From assembly GCA_022486815.1 (NCBI GenBank), contig JAKVJW010000024.1, positions 1 through 45,842 on the forward strand: a stretch of 45,842 bases of DNA, given 5' to 3'. Under the pieces are notes generated by a model that did not search any database, was not told where the DNA came from, and was given only the letters and a program-made list of their open reading frames with translations. Shown here one piece after another: positions 34,571 through 44,765 of the stretch; positions within the stretch are counted from its first letter, which is position 1, and each line of letters starts with the position of its first letter. A program made the position numbers and the translations under genes. This DNA is from Prevotella sp. GTDB taxonomy: Bacteria; Bacteroidota; Bacteroidia; Bacteroidales; Bacteroidaceae.

Positions 34571-36946
34571 TCAGAACGGATAGCCGACTGCCAAGTGAAA
34601 ACTCTGAGCATCCTTAAAATGAAGAATGTTATAAAAGCCACTTTTACCGGTATCATAAGGAACATGAAGTCCCACTCCCCAGTCTAACCGGATAACAAAC
34701 ATGCCCATGTCATAACGGAGGCCGACACCAGTACCTACTGCCAATTGTTTGAAGAAACTATTAATCTCAAATTTGCCACCTACTTGCCGATCATTATCTT
34801 TCAGATTCCACACATTGCCTGCATCAAGAAAAAGTGCTCCATAAAGGTTACCAAAGAATCTCGGACGATACTCTAAATTAGCCAGGAATTTGACATTACC
34901 GGTCTGATCAATATAAGAATACCTGGAGTTTAATGGAACGAATTTACCAGGTCCTATACTACGTATATTAAAAGCCCTCACACTATTAGCGCCTCCCACA
35001 TAGAACTGCTCATAATATGGAATTTCAGTAGCATTGCCATAGGCCCAGGCTACTCCTCCATCAAGATGTCCGACAAGGGAAGAATGACTTGAGAATCTCC
35101 AGTATTTCACCAGATCTGTTTCAATCTTCAAGAATTGAGCATACGGGTTCTTAAACATCTCCTTATTCTTATCACTCCATTTCCGGCCTGCTACCATATA
35201 TCCCAATGATAGTATGTTTCCGGCTTCACTTATTGCTGTCGACCACGTGATCGGACTCAAATAAGAAGGTTTGCTTGAATACGTATAAGTAAGACTCATC
35301 TTAGGGACCATCTGATCACGCATCGATATCTTCAGATAAGGATTATTGCTCAGAAGAGAATCAAACTTAGCCGTCTGGCTATTCATATATTCATACGAAA
35401 TGGATATCGGCGTGAAAGAAAAATGAGACTGTACCGTCGGCATCCAATCATAAGTCATTTCTCCTGATATGACATGTCTTCTGAAATAACCTGCCCGGTT
35501 GAGTATATTGATAGATGTCTTTATCGTTGTTGTAGGCATCTGTATATAAGATGTACTCGTATGATGATGACGGCGCTTTCCAATAGAAAGATCATGAAGT
35601 AAGGTTCCTGGCGTCAAGAGTCGGGGCATAACAAGAGAAACATCTCCTCCATATTCGTATGAGTTGACACTAGAAGTACTACCTTCATTCTTATGTCCTG
35701 TTTGCCACTCATACGACCCATGAAGGTTCATATTCAGATTTTCTCCCCCACGAAAAGCGTTGCGCTTCGTAAAACCCATAACCAACTCCGGTCCCATACG
35801 TCCAGTAGTCTTGCCCTTACCATTTGTTTCAATATAGAAATCGTAGGGTTTGTCAAAGAGCAAGTCCATATTAAGATCCAGGGTATCACAATTTGCGGAA
35901 GTATCACGTGGAGTAAAGGTCAGGGAAGAGTTACTGAACAGACCAGTACTCTGGAAATATTTATTAGTCTGATATTCTGCATCAGCATTATAAAGTTGAT
36001 GACTACGCAATTTCAAGCCTCTTGAAATAAATCCCGTGCGAAGGGGAGTATGTTTCCCATAGAAATGAACAATGAAATAACGATGCTTCTGGAAGTTCCA
36101 AAGACTGTCTCTGAACTGTTTGTGAAGGTTGACATTGATATTTCCTATATACCATTGCTTTTTCGTTCTCTCTTCCAGGCTGTCAGACAAGACAAAACGT
36201 AATTGCACCTTTCCTCTTTCACGAAGCGTATCAGCAACATAAGAAGCTAAATCGCTATGATAATAGTAATATCCACGATTCCGAAAGAGATTGGAAACAC
36301 GCTCTCGCTCTGATTCCAAATTCGGGATATTGAAAGGATTTCCCTTCTTGATGACCGCCTCAGAGATATGATTTCTCAACAAACTGTCAGAAAGCGCAGA
36401 AAAGCCAATATATCGTATAGAATCGATGGTCCAAAGATGCCCCATATCAACAGTATAGTCCAACTTAGCTATTTTGGGATTATGCATTGTTCTCACATGA
36501 TAAGTAACCTTACCATTAAAATAACCGAATTTCCGCAATTGATTTTCTGCCACCTGAACTCGAAACGGAGGATTCACATTGCTCATCAACTTAGGGACAG
36601 ATCCAAAAGCTCTGGATAGCCAAAGTCCTACCGCATTATGACTCTTGGCAAAGGTGTTCCACAACCAAAGTCGTACAGGAAAAGGGGTTCGATAGTAACT
36701 ACTTCCCAATAAAGAACCTGTAGGTGCAGAAGCCAAGATAGACTCTATCTCATTCTGAGTCTCCACAGCATACTTGCTCTTATCAGTATTCTTATATTCT
36801 ATTTTATCCAACCCTGCAAAAAGTTGTTCCCCTTCTGGTATAGCCGATGTGGTAGAGCAAGCACACAGAAGGATAATCCACAATATCCCTACTGCAAATT
36901 CAATGCCTTTTATAGATCTTCTACAACTATATTTTATCCTATTCAT
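34571..36946 (-). CDS. tamL: TamL: lipoprotein TamA-like Omp85 barrel
   Basis: 791 residues. The signal ends in LLCAC, so the protein is lipidated, as in the TamL form of TamA in Bacteroidetes. POTRA-type repeats occupy about 130-350 (NQLRKFGYFNGKVTYHV; RVSNLFRNRGYYYYHSD). The barrel follows, with an Omp85 motif near YVGGANSVRAFNIRSIGPG and the ending FHLAVGYPF with terminal Phe. It is thought to work with TamB in moving or assembling outer-membrane components. It follows tamB by 22 bp. Confidence 0.88.
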   Translation of the reverse strand: MNRIKYSCRRSIKGIEFAVGILWIILLCACSTTSAIPEGEQLFAGLDKIEYKNTDKSKYAVETQNEIESILASAPTGSLLGSSYYRTPFPVRLWLWNTFAKSHNAVGLWLSRAFGSVPKLMSNVNPPFRVQVAENQLRKFGYFNGKVTYHVRTMHNPKIAKLDYTVDMGHLWTIDSIRYIGFSALSDSLLRNHISEAVIKKGNPFNIPNLESERERVSNLFRNRGYYYYHSDLASYVADTLRERGKVQLRFVLSDSLEERTKKQWYIGNINVNLHKQFRDSLWNFQKHRYFIVHFYGKHTPLRTGFISRGLKLRSHQLYNADAEYQTNKYFQSTGLFSNSSLTFTPRDTSANCDTLDLNMDLLFDKPYDFYIETNGKGKTTGRMGPELVMGFTKRNAFRGGENLNMNLHGSYEWQTGHKNEGSTSSVNSYEYGGDVSLVMPRLLTPGTLLHDLSIGKRRHHHTSTSYIQMPTTTIKTSINILNRAGYFRRHVISGEMTYDWMPTVQSHFSFTPISISYEYMNSQTAKFDSLLSNNPYLKISMRDQMVPKMSLTYTYSSKPSYLSPITWSTAISEAGNILSLGYMVAGRKWSDKNKEMFKNPYAQFLKIETDLVKYWRFSSHSSLVGHLDGGVAWAYGNATEIPYYEQFYVGGANSVRAFNIRSIGPGKFVPLNSRYSYIDQTGNVKFLANLEYRPRFFGNLYGALFLDAGNVWNLKDNDRQVGGKFEINSFFKQLAVGTGVGLRYDMGMFVIRLDWGVGLHVPYDTGKSGFYNILHFKDAQSFHLAVGYPF

Positions 36947-36968
36947 TCGTTATGCTTGCTTATAACCA

Positions 36969-39900
36969 TCATTTTACATTTACAGTAGAATCCTTTGCCG
37001 GCGTTTTTACTCTACTTTTTGTATTCCGTCCAAGAGGTCCAATCATAGGTTTATCTGACTTGAAATTAAAGATATCCTTAAAATGCTGGAGTTTTCTTCT
37101 CCAGGTAAAACCTACGCCATATTCCCCTATCTGCCCTTCCAGCCAATCGTAATAGTTGTTATTGTAATAAGCTCTCAGGTACTGACTGGCATTCTGGTTC
37201 AAACGATATTGGAGTTCAACATTATTAAAGAAAGAATCATTACGCCGACTCTGTTCAATATCTGCTCCCGAAGATAACTGTCCACCAACGATAAAACTGA
37301 AGCGGTTATTCCATAAACGCTTGGCAAATTTGAAATTGTAGTCTGTATGTAACTCTCCCACAGAATTAGTTGAACTGTTAACAGTCATCCCCAGATTCAG
37401 TCCAAGTGAACGAGTGGTATTGCCTGCGATCATATTGATTTCACTATTCAGGAAAGAACTTAAGGCGCTATTCATCGTAAACTTACTGGTATTTCCATTA
37501 TTCATATACATACCCGTAGCCAGCATGGTAACAGCAATTTTGCCACGCTCTTCTATCGACATTGTATTCAACTCATCCTGAATAGTAATATCACTGGGTG
37601 CATTAACAATGAATTGCATTCCCATCTTTCGCAAAGTCTGAGAAAGTTGTACTCCACAAACAAAATCCACAGACCGCCCAATGTCCTTGCCTTCGCTCAC
37701 GGAAGCCGTAACAGGCTCCGTGGCAGTGATATTCAACTTCGGGTCCATAGGATCACCAGTAAACTGAATAAAACTCCCATTCTGAATGGTAAAAGTCTTC
37801 AAGGGGATCACCGGGAGAGAATATTTCATTTCCCCATTATTCAGAGTGTATTTACCTCTCAAGCGTAAACGGTCTATAGGATTATAAGTCATCGTCAGAT
37901 CACCACCTCCCTCAAGATCGATATAATTGGAATGTGTTGCGTTGAGGGAACAAAGGATATGAGCAGCTTCATCCACTTTAATGCCAAGCGTCATATCCAA
38001 TCCCTGAAGCTTAGGACGGTTAATAACCGTTGCAGCAGAGTCTTTAAAATCAGCAAATTTCACCAATTCATTCAAATCATTATCAGTTGTAAGCTCAGAC
38101 TCCTTCAGGACATAAGTCATATCCGTAGCCCCCAAGACATTCACCATACCTCTCATCTTCAAATTATCCACCGGACCCTTCATCGATCCGAAAAAGTCTA
38201 CGAATGCTTTTCCGTAGGATGTAGATTTAGGATTTTCCTTCGCATTGATCAATTCAAAGTTATGGGCACGCATACGGATATCAAGCATCATCCGATTTAT
38301 ATTGGAGAAATCAAAATTTCCAGCAATATCAAGAGGACTATTATTATAGGCGAACATCTCAAAATTCTCAAAAAGAAGATGACTCCCCACAATTCGTACA
38401 GGATCATTGGCAAAACGCATAGAAACGCCGTATGGTTCACTGTAGATGTAGGACGAATCCAGGTATACCTCACCATCCACGATGGGCTTGCTTAACGGAC
38501 CTTTAACAGTCAGATCACCTTCCCCATAACCTTTAAAGCCAAAAAGTTGTTCTGGAACAAAACCATTGAGAAGTTGCAATGGCGTCTTTTCCAGTCCTAA
38601 TTTTGCATCCAGATAGCCTTCTCCCTGAGAATGATAAGAACCATCTATTGTTGCTACCTGCTGCCCATCTTTAAGCAAGATACCATTTACTTTATGAGAA
38701 CCATCCTCTTTTGGTACATATACAAATTCTGTACTGACATCTCCCATCGGACATTTGTCATAGATCATATCTTTGACATCAATATCAGAAGAGACAGACA
38801 ACTGGTCCTTCGTCTGGATCACATGGAAATCACCATTCATGACTCCCGAGATATCCGGCGTGTAAGGAAGTATCTGAAAAAGCCTTTCCAATTTCAGATG
38901 ATTCATGCTGAAAGTCAAATCCTGTAAAACATCTTGATTACTATCGTTTGAGGAAAGCATGATTCCAGTCCCATCAGAACTTTTTAATATCATATTGGCC
39001 GAGACACGCCTATTATCCCCAAGAAAAACAGAATTGTCATCATTAGCAGTAAATTGCTTATAACCTAGAATTGGATGAGTATCCGTCAAGCGAACACGAA
39101 TTCCATGTGCTTCCATTAAAGCAGCCAGCCCAACATCAATTCCCAGCCGGTTCTGTTCATCATAAAGTTTGGCTCGTATTTCAGATCCCTGTTCCGTAAG
39201 GTTTCCACTTGCCAGCGCCTTAAAAGTATATTGGGGATTATCTTTGTTATTTGCAACCTTCACGTTGTATTTAATTACGTCATTCTCAGTATTGACCAGA
39301 GCCTGAATCGTATCCAGACAAATCTTATTAAAGACAAGTGAATCCAGATGGATATATCCATTCAACCCTTTGACCGGTGAAGAGGTCAAATCCATCTCTG
39401 CATTCTTGAAATGATAACCATAATGCTCCAATACATGATAGACAAAATTATCATTACCTGATGTCATATAGACATGAACTGACGGGAAACGTTGATATAA
39501 GTTTTTCTGGTCAATGTGACGGGCTTCGAATTGTTTTAAAGTTTCTTCCTTCAAATGTCTTGCCTGACTGAAAAGTTGCTTATACCCCCCTCTTCCATCC
39601 ATCTTCAGACGGAAATTGCCACAATCAACAAATGCATGGGTAGAATCACGGTGAGAAAGAAGGTCCAAATTAATATTCTCGGGACGATAGGTCTTTTTGC
39701 CATTGCTAAAAACAAGATTGCTCACCAATCCCTTGGTCATGATATAGTCCTGGCGGTCTGTAGCCAAATTAACTTTTCCTTTGAAGCCAGCAGTTATAGG
39801 AGTATCAACTATTTTAAGATGATAGAGATCTATTTTACTCAGATCAGCATTCACGAATGCCTCTATAGGTTTTATACTGGTCCGGGCTTTCAAATCAACG

Positions 39901-41633
39901 GTTCCCATCAGAAGTGGATTATGACTATTGATACAGGCATGGATTCTTCCTCCTGATATCTCAGCATAAGCCAGTATTCTGCTAAAATCATAACCTCCGA
40001 AAGTACATTTCAATACCCGCGCCCTGGCTTTTAAACTCGTGTGTGAAGAATAAATATCTGTACCTTGCCCGGTAGCAACGATGTCCCCTGAAAAAGGATG
40101 TAGCCCCTGATAAGGTATAAAATGTTGCAAAGGTAGATCCCTGGCTATCAAACTGGCATGATAGTTCATCCGGCTTATATCAATAGTTCCCTTGGCCTTC
40201 AAGGTTCCTCCACCTTGAGAAGCCTGAAAATCACCGCCAATCTGTTTCCCGTTGACAGTAAACAGGCCATGGATGCCGATATTGTCTGGAATATTGACTT
40301 TTTGAGCAACTGAAGGATTTAATAAAGTTTTCAAAAAATGGAGGTGATAGGTATGAGCATTTAGACGAGCCTTTGCCCGGAGATGCTTCATATCTGTCAA
40401 TGACGCCAGATACCCATTAGCTTGCAAGTGGAATGCCGTCGGAAGAATAATGGTCAGTCCACTGAAAAGTGCATACCTTTTATTTCCTCGGAAAGAGCCT
40501 TCTATGCTCAGAGGATAATTAGGCCATGATTGCCGGAAAGTTACGGGCATATTCCCCATAAAACGCATCAAATCTTGTTTACCAAACGAACCGTGAATGG
40601 AAGCATCCAAGATTCCAGGATGATTATCGTCAAAGGTATTTAAATCCAGATTGACTCGAGCCTGTAATTCGGATTCCGGAGTCTGCAAATAAAGATCCGG
40701 CATCCGGAACTTCAAAGAATCCAAGACAAGAGAGCCTTTAAAGGAATTGACAACAAGTCCACTTCTCTGCTCTCTGAACTGAGCTTTAAGTATTTGTATA
40801 TTCAGACTGTCACTGACGTAACGGAAGTGTCGTACATCAAGAGCCATATTGTTCAAGAAGAGATGATTGAAATCCAACCTGTTCCTTCTTGCATAAACCT
40901 CAAAGGGACGGTCCAGACGGAGAGACCCTTTCTGCCAATTTAATGATTCTATCGAATACAAACTCCGATAAAGATCGAGATATCCTTCACGAGCAGTCAG
41001 ATCACCTAATGCCGAGATCACCCTCATAGAATCTCCTGGTAGATGTAAAGTAAAAAGCGTATGATGGACATGAAAACGATGAATATTGATCTTCCAGAAA
41101 TTCGTATTAGGTGTCGTATCCGGAGGCACCGTATCACTCAACGCCACATCAATATCCGCATCTGAAATCTCGCAATGATTGACATTGATGTGCTTCAAGC
41201 TCAAATCAATACCATGAGAACAAAGTAGAAGTTTTCCAATATTACCCTGTATACGTGCTTTATGGATAAAATTAGTCGTATTGACTTTCATTTTATGAAA
41301 GCTCAACTCATCTACCATAATACGACCATGGAAAAGAGGCATTAACTGAACATGGACCGTTGCTCTGCTAATATCCGCAACCGTATCTTTCTGCTGAGGG
41401 ATAGAATCATTCTGCTGAATCACTTTTATACCATCAACACCTAAATCAAAAGGAAACGCCAAATTGACACGATGCACAGAAATATCCATACCCGTCTTTC
41501 TTGACGAATATGAAGCTACTTGATGTACAATAAAGTTTTGTACAGGAGGGAAATATAGCAAAACTGTAAGGAAAACGAATAACAGAGCTATCCCCAAAAT
41601 CGTTATAACTATTCCCTTCAGAACTTTTTTCAT
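36969..41633 (-). CDS. tamB: TamB-family translocation and assembly protein
   Basis: 1554 residues from the ATG at 41633 (MKKVLKGIVITILGIALLF, membrane anchor). A longer frame to 41663 adds ten residues with no signal character. The long middle is beta-helical AsmA/DUF490-like repeat sequence, and the C-terminal ~400 residues form the TamB domain, ending in the barrel-like segment NNRFSFIVGGQLSSGAD and RVKTPAKDSTVNVK. It bridges inner and outer membrane, with TamL as outer partner. The pairing and order are the same as in other Bacteroidetes. Confidence 0.87.
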   Translation of the reverse strand: MKKVLKGIVITILGIALLFVFLTVLLYFPPVQNFIVHQVASYSSRKTGMDISVHRVNLAFPFDLGVDGIKVIQQNDSIPQQKDTVADISRATVHVQLMPLFHGRIMVDELSFHKMKVNTTNFIHKARIQGNIGKLLLCSHGIDLSLKHINVNHCEISDADIDVALSDTVPPDTTPNTNFWKINIHRFHVHHTLFTLHLPGDSMRVISALGDLTAREGYLDLYRSLYSIESLNWQKGSLRLDRPFEVYARRNRLDFNHLFLNNMALDVRHFRYVSDSLNIQILKAQFREQRSGLVVNSFKGSLVLDSLKFRMPDLYLQTPESELQARVNLDLNTFDDNHPGILDASIHGSFGKQDLMRFMGNMPVTFRQSWPNYPLSIEGSFRGNKRYALFSGLTIILPTAFHLQANGYLASLTDMKHLRAKARLNAHTYHLHFLKTLLNPSVAQKVNIPDNIGIHGLFTVNGKQIGGDFQASQGGGTLKAKGTIDISRMNYHASLIARDLPLQHFIPYQGLHPFSGDIVATGQGTDIYSSHTSLKARARVLKCTFGGYDFSRILAYAEISGGRIHACINSHNPLLMGTVDLKARTSIKPIEAFVNADLSKIDLYHLKIVDTPITAGFKGKVNLATDRQDYIMTKGLVSNLVFSNGKKTYRPENINLDLLSHRDSTHAFVDCGNFRLKMDGRGGYKQLFSQARHLKEETLKQFEARHIDQKNLYQRFPSVHVYMTSGNDNFVYHVLEHYGYHFKNAEMDLTSSPVKGLNGYIHLDSLVFNKICLDTIQALVNTENDVIKYNVKVANNKDNPQYTFKALASGNLTEQGSEIRAKLYDEQNRLGIDVGLAALMEAHGIRVRLTDTHPILGYKQFTANDDNSVFLGDNRRVSANMILKSSDGTGIMLSSNDSNQDVLQDLTFSMNHLKLERLFQILPYTPDISGVMNGDFHVIQTKDQLSVSSDIDVKDMIYDKCPMGDVSTEFVYVPKEDGSHKVNGILLKDGQQVATIDGSYHSQGEGYLDAKLGLEKTPLQLLNGFVPEQLFGFKGYGEGDLTVKGPLSKPIVDGEVYLDSSYIYSEPYGVSMRFANDPVRIVGSHLLFENFEMFAYNNSPLDIAGNFDFSNINRMMLDIRMRAHNFELINAKENPKSTSYGKAFVDFFGSMKGPVDNLKMRGMVNVLGATDMTYVLKESELTTDNDLNELVKFADFKDSAATVINRPKLQGLDMTLGIKVDEAAHILCSLNATHSNYIDLEGGGDLTMTYNPIDRLRLRGKYTLNNGEMKYSLPVIPLKTFTIQNGSFIQFTGDPMDPKLNITATEPVTASVSEGKDIGRSVDFVCGVQLSQTLRKMGMQFIVNAPSDITIQDELNTMSIEERGKIAVTMLATGMYMNNGNTSKFTMNSALSSFLNSEINMIAGNTTRSLGLNLGMTVNSSTNSVGELHTDYNFKFAKRLWNNRFSFIVGGQLSSGADIEQSRRNDSFFNNVELQYRLNQNASQYLRAYYNNNYYDWLEGQIGEYGVGFTWRRKLQHFKDIFNFKSDKPMIGPLGRNTKSRVKTPAKDSTVNVK

Positions 41634-41900
41634 AAGCAGTAGTAAGACCTGAAGAAAATCCAAGATAAATAATCAATCAGGTATGTTATTGCAAAGTAAC
41701 GCATTTTTCAGAAAAAAGAGAAATAATATATAATAAAATTTCTTGTCTATAAGATTTCTCAAGAATAAATTGAAGATTTCCCTTATTTTACTTATCGTTC
41801 TATACCGACAAGCACAAAAATTTATCCTTTATCTTTAATCTTTGCCTTGCAAATTCATCGATAGATTTTATTCAGATAAACTCAAAACAATATCCCTCTA

Positions 41901-42581
41901 CTATATTACCGGAACAATCGCCCGCCATAAAGGACTCTCAGGAACAGGGGCAGTAACAGATATAGTTTTCTGCGATACTGGATGAATAAATTCTATCTGA
42001 TGCGCCAAGAGGTCTATTCCTCCACCAGGATTACTTCTTTTCGCACCATATTTCAAATCACCTTTTATCGGACATCCAATATGAGCTAACTGGCAACGAA
42101 TCTGATGATGGCGTCCGGTCATCAAAATCACTTCGAGAAGACAATAACGATCAGAATGACCAATAACCTTATAACGCAATACCGCTTTCTTCGAATTTGG
42201 CACTTCATGGTCATAAACATAACTCTTATTCTGTTTCTCGTTTCTGACAATCCAATTGGTAAGGGTCTGTTCAGGTATCTCGGGTTCCTTTTGAGTTATC
42301 GCCCAATAGGTCTTATGTATCTCACCTTTGCTGAACATACTGTTCAAACGAGATAAAGCCTTAGATGTCTTGGCAAATACTACTAATCCTGATACAGGCC
42401 GATCCAGACGGTGAACAACACCTAAGAAAACATTTCCATTTTTCTTATACTTATCCTTTAGATAAGTTTTCACGACCTCAGAAAGAGGAGTATCACCAGT
42501 TTTATCACCTTGTACTATTTCTCCACTCTCCTTAGAGACTATAATAATATGATTATCTTCGTAAACAGGTATCAAGATCAA
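41901..42581 (-). CDS. RluA-family pseudouridine synthase
   Basis: 226 residues. The catalytic motif is VVHRLDRPVSGLVVFAKT with Asp60 as the active residue, and the C-terminal motif is TGRHHQIRCQLAHIGCPIKGD. This matches the small RluA/YceC type without an S4 domain. It modifies uridines in rRNA or tRNA; the site cannot be told from sequence. It is followed by a 237-bp gap toward tamB and preceded by the fabG terminator. Confidence 0.92.
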   Translation of the reverse strand: MILIPVYEDNHIIIVSKESGEIVQGDKTGDTPLSEVVKTYLKDKYKKNGNVFLGVVHRLDRPVSGLVVFAKTSKALSRLNSMFSKGEIHKTYWAITQKEPEIPEQTLTNWIVRNEKQNKSYVYDHEVPNSKKAVLRYKVIGHSDRYCLLEVILMTGRHHQIRCQLAHIGCPIKGDLKYGAKRSNPGGGIDLLAHQIEFIHPVSQKTISVTAPVPESPLWRAIVPVI

Positions 42582-42645
42582 ATAACTTTAAATGATATAG
42601 GGCTCAACACCCATATCTCTATATGATTAATCTAATAAAATAAAT

Positions 42646-42688
42646 CGGTCATCAGAAATAAAGGCCAAAAGCCAAGATCTGATAACCG
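42646..42688 (-). terminator. Hairpin downstream of fabG
   Basis: CGGT-C-ATCAGA (42646-42656) pairs with TCTGAT-A-ACCG (42678-42688) with one mismatch. The loop holds a further GGC/GCC pair. On the minus strand the stem is followed by an AT-rich ATTTATTTTATTA tail, as expected for a terminator after fabG. Confidence 0.6.
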
Positions 42689-42701
42689 ATAAAATAACCT
42701 A

Positions 42702-43454
42702 TTACATGTTCATGCCACCATCGACCTGAATAACCTGTCCTGAAATATAACTGGAAAGGTCAGAAGCCAGATACAGAGCGGTATTAGCAATATCTTCAGT
42801 CGTACCAGCACGGCGAAGAGGAATTTTGTTAACCCATTCCTGACGGATCTTATCTGGTAAAGCCTGAGTCATAGCGGTATCAATAAATCCAGGTGCGATA
42901 GAATTTGCACGAATCCCCTTCGGTCCCATCTCCTGACCAACACTCTTAGCAAGCGCAATCAGTCCAGCTTTTGATGCTGCATAATTGCACTGTCCGGCAT
43001 GTCCATGGACACCAACGACTGAAGCCATATTGATGATAGCCCCTTTACGTTGATGCATCATAACAGGTAAACAGGCATGGATAAAGTTGAAAGCACTTTT
43101 CAAGTTAACTGCAATTACAGCATCCCACTGGGCTTCAGTCATTCTAAGCATCAGCCCATCTTTAGTAATACCAGCATTGTTTACAAGAATATCTATACTT
43201 CCGAAATCTGCCAGAACTTGCTTAATCGTTTCTTCGGTCTGTGCAAAATCAGCTGCATTGCTAGCGTATCCTTTTGCTTTCACACCAAGTGCTTCTATAT
43301 CACGCTCAGTGCCTTTACCACCATGTTCCTCATCTATAGCAAGATCTGTAAATGCAACATTTGCACCTTCCTTGGCAAACTTCAATGCAATAGCTTTTCC
43401 AATACCACGTGCAGCCCCTGTAATTAAGGCTGTTCTACCTGTTAATAATCCCAT
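42702..43454 (-). CDS. fabG: 3-oxoacyl-[acyl-carrier-protein] reductase
   Basis: 250 residues of the short-chain dehydrogenase family: cofactor loop TGAARGIG (12-19), NNAG (92-95), catalytic Ser145 (NMASVVG), Tyr158 and Lys162 (YAASK). The C-terminus is ISGQVIQVDGGMNM, the usual end of FabG. It reduces 3-oxoacyl-ACP in fatty-acid elongation. Its neighbour on the right is a TetR regulator on the same strand with a 141-bp gap. The SDR family is broad, but the overall pattern is a standard FabG. Confidence 0.92.
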   Translation of the reverse strand: MGLLTGRTALITGAARGIGKAIALKFAKEGANVAFTDLAIDEEHGGKGTERDIEALGVKAKGYASNAADFAQTEETIKQVLADFGSIDILVNNAGITKDGLMLRMTEAQWDAVIAVNLKSAFNFIHACLPVMMHQRKGAIINMASVVGVHGHAGQCNYAASKAGLIALAKSVGQEMGPKGIRANSIAPGFIDTAMTQALPDKIRQEWVNKIPLRRAGTTEDIANTALYLASDLSSYISGQVIQVDGGMNM

Positions 43455-43595
43455 TTTTATTTTTTATTGATTAATATATTAATAATTTCCGTATGTTTAA
43501 ACCTGTAAGATAAATCATTTGCTAAGAAAGAAATAACCCACTTTCTAAAATTCTTATTCATTTGAATTTAGAAATAATTTAAACTTGCTCAATGT

Positions 43596-44186
43596 CTATT
43601 CCTTTCTTTTTCCTAAAGCACCATAAACAAATTTTGCCACTATAGGCTTGCTGGAATCTTCCGTCAGACCGTGTCCTAAACGCCCATAAATAAAAGGAAC
43701 TTCCAAGCCTTTAATACAATAATGAGTAATATCAGCTACAAGGTCCACATTTTCAATATCAAATTCCCCTTCAGCCTTACCATCAGCATATACCTTTCTA
43801 AAAATCTCTATTTCATCTTCATCGAAGTTCTTTCTGACTTTTTCCACCATCCATATATTCCGAAAAAATTCAGCACGCAAATTTCCATTTCTCATCACTG
43901 TCTCTTTAATCATACTCAAGTGAGTATAAATCAACTCGATGATCTTATCCTGAGGAAGAATCTTCTCAGAAGCCACTTCATCAAGTCTATCGGATAAACG
44001 CTCCAATTCTGATTCTATCACGGCATAATAGACATCTTCCTTACTTTTAAAATAAGTATAAAGCGTACGACGACCCTTTCCTGAAGCCACAGCAATATCA
44101 TTCATCGTTGTATTGTTGAGACCATTTTTAGCAAACAGTTGCCGAGCAACATCTACTAATTTTTGCCTAGTTTTGGATATGGACAT
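43596..44186 (-). CDS. TetR-family transcriptional regulator
   Basis: 196 residues. The N-terminal helix-turn-helix is TRQKLVDVARQLFAKNGLNN then TTMNDIAVASGKGRRTLYTYF (about 6-46), the standard TetR DNA-binding domain; the C-terminal helical domain would bind a ligand. It sits upstream of fabG, where TetR regulators of lipid metabolism are often found in Bacteroidetes. A perfect inverted repeat overlaps its own -7 box, so autorepression is likely. Confidence 0.9.
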   Translation of the reverse strand: MSISKTRQKLVDVARQLFAKNGLNNTTMNDIAVASGKGRRTLYTYFKSKEDVYYAVIESELERLSDRLDEVASEKILPQDKIIELIYTHLSMIKETVMRNGNLRAEFFRNIWMVEKVRKNFDEDEIEIFRKVYADGKAEGEFDIENVDLVADITHYCIKGLEVPFIYGRLGHGLTEDSSKPIVAKFVYGALGKRKE

Positions 44187-44209
44187 CTATATTCCTCCGA
44201 AATTTAAAA

Positions 44210-44240
44210 TTGCACATTCATTCTACATGTGCAAATGTAG
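44210..44240 (-). promoter_or_regulatory. Inverted repeat over the TetR gene -7 box, probable operator
   Basis: TTGCACAT (44210-44217) and ATGTGCAA (44227-44234) are perfect complements with a 9-base spacer. A second dyad CTACAT/ATGTAG (44223-44228, 44235-44240) is interleaved. The -7 box TACATTTG is at 44232-44239 on the minus strand, so binding would block the promoter. It lies 24 bp upstream of the TetR start. Confidence 0.65.
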
Positions 44241-44416
44241 CCTGTTTATTTGGAAAAAACAAATTAAAGGAATGAAAAACGATTCATTTTAGGAAAAATT
44301 AGAAATACCGTAATTACAGCATCAACACTTTCTTCAAAATATAGAATCCAGTTGCCTAGATTTAATTGTAAAAAAAATCAGAAACCCTTTAAATAAAGAA
44401 TTTCTGATTGAATTAG

Positions 44417-44489
44417 TTGCGGAGGCAAGACTCGAACATGCGACCTCCAGGTTATGAGCCTGGCGAGCTACCAACTGCTCCACTCCGCG
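44417..44489 (-). tRNA. Initiator tRNA-fMet (anticodon CAT)
   Basis: 73 bases with anticodon CAT in loop CTCATAA. The initiator hallmarks are present: C1 faces A72 (unpaired), A11 pairs with U24, and the D-arm GTGGAGCAGTTGGTAGCTCG is like the fMet consensus. The anticodon stem is CCAGG/CCTGG, so the usual three G-C pairs are reduced to two (A29-U41). The T-stem GCATG/CTTGC has a U52-U62 mismatch. No CCA is encoded; the discriminator is A followed by CTA. Confidence 0.93.
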
Positions 44490-44520
44490 ATATTAATGTA
44501 TCCTTTCGGATTTGCGGTTG

Positions 44521-44551
44521 CAAAGGTAACAAAAAAATATTAAACACCAAC
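44521..44551 (-). promoter_or_regulatory. Promoter of the initiator tRNA
   Basis: On the minus strand the -7 box is TACCTTTG (44521-44528) and a -33-like GTTG is at 44548-44551, with a 19-bp spacing. This places the start of transcription about 25 bases before the tRNA 5' end. Confidence 0.6.
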
Positions 44552-44765
44552 TGTTTTCAGAAATAAATACAGGAAAGAGGCTATAATTTAACACACTATA
44601 ACCTTTAGAGCAACGGAATAAAGAGATAAGAGAATAGTTAGAAAAAAAATACAATGATTGGAATCCCAGAAATGATTTAGAGAAACTAAATATAGCCATC
44701 TATAAAACCAATAAATCTATATAAATAAATATTGCTTTACAAAACAAGAAATCTCAAATCGGTCT

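Noticed and set aside
44493..44699. 68-codon minus-strand frame beside the tRNA
   Set aside because: It overlaps the tRNA promoter and has a low-complexity Phe/Ser-rich content with no RBS or homologue in mind.
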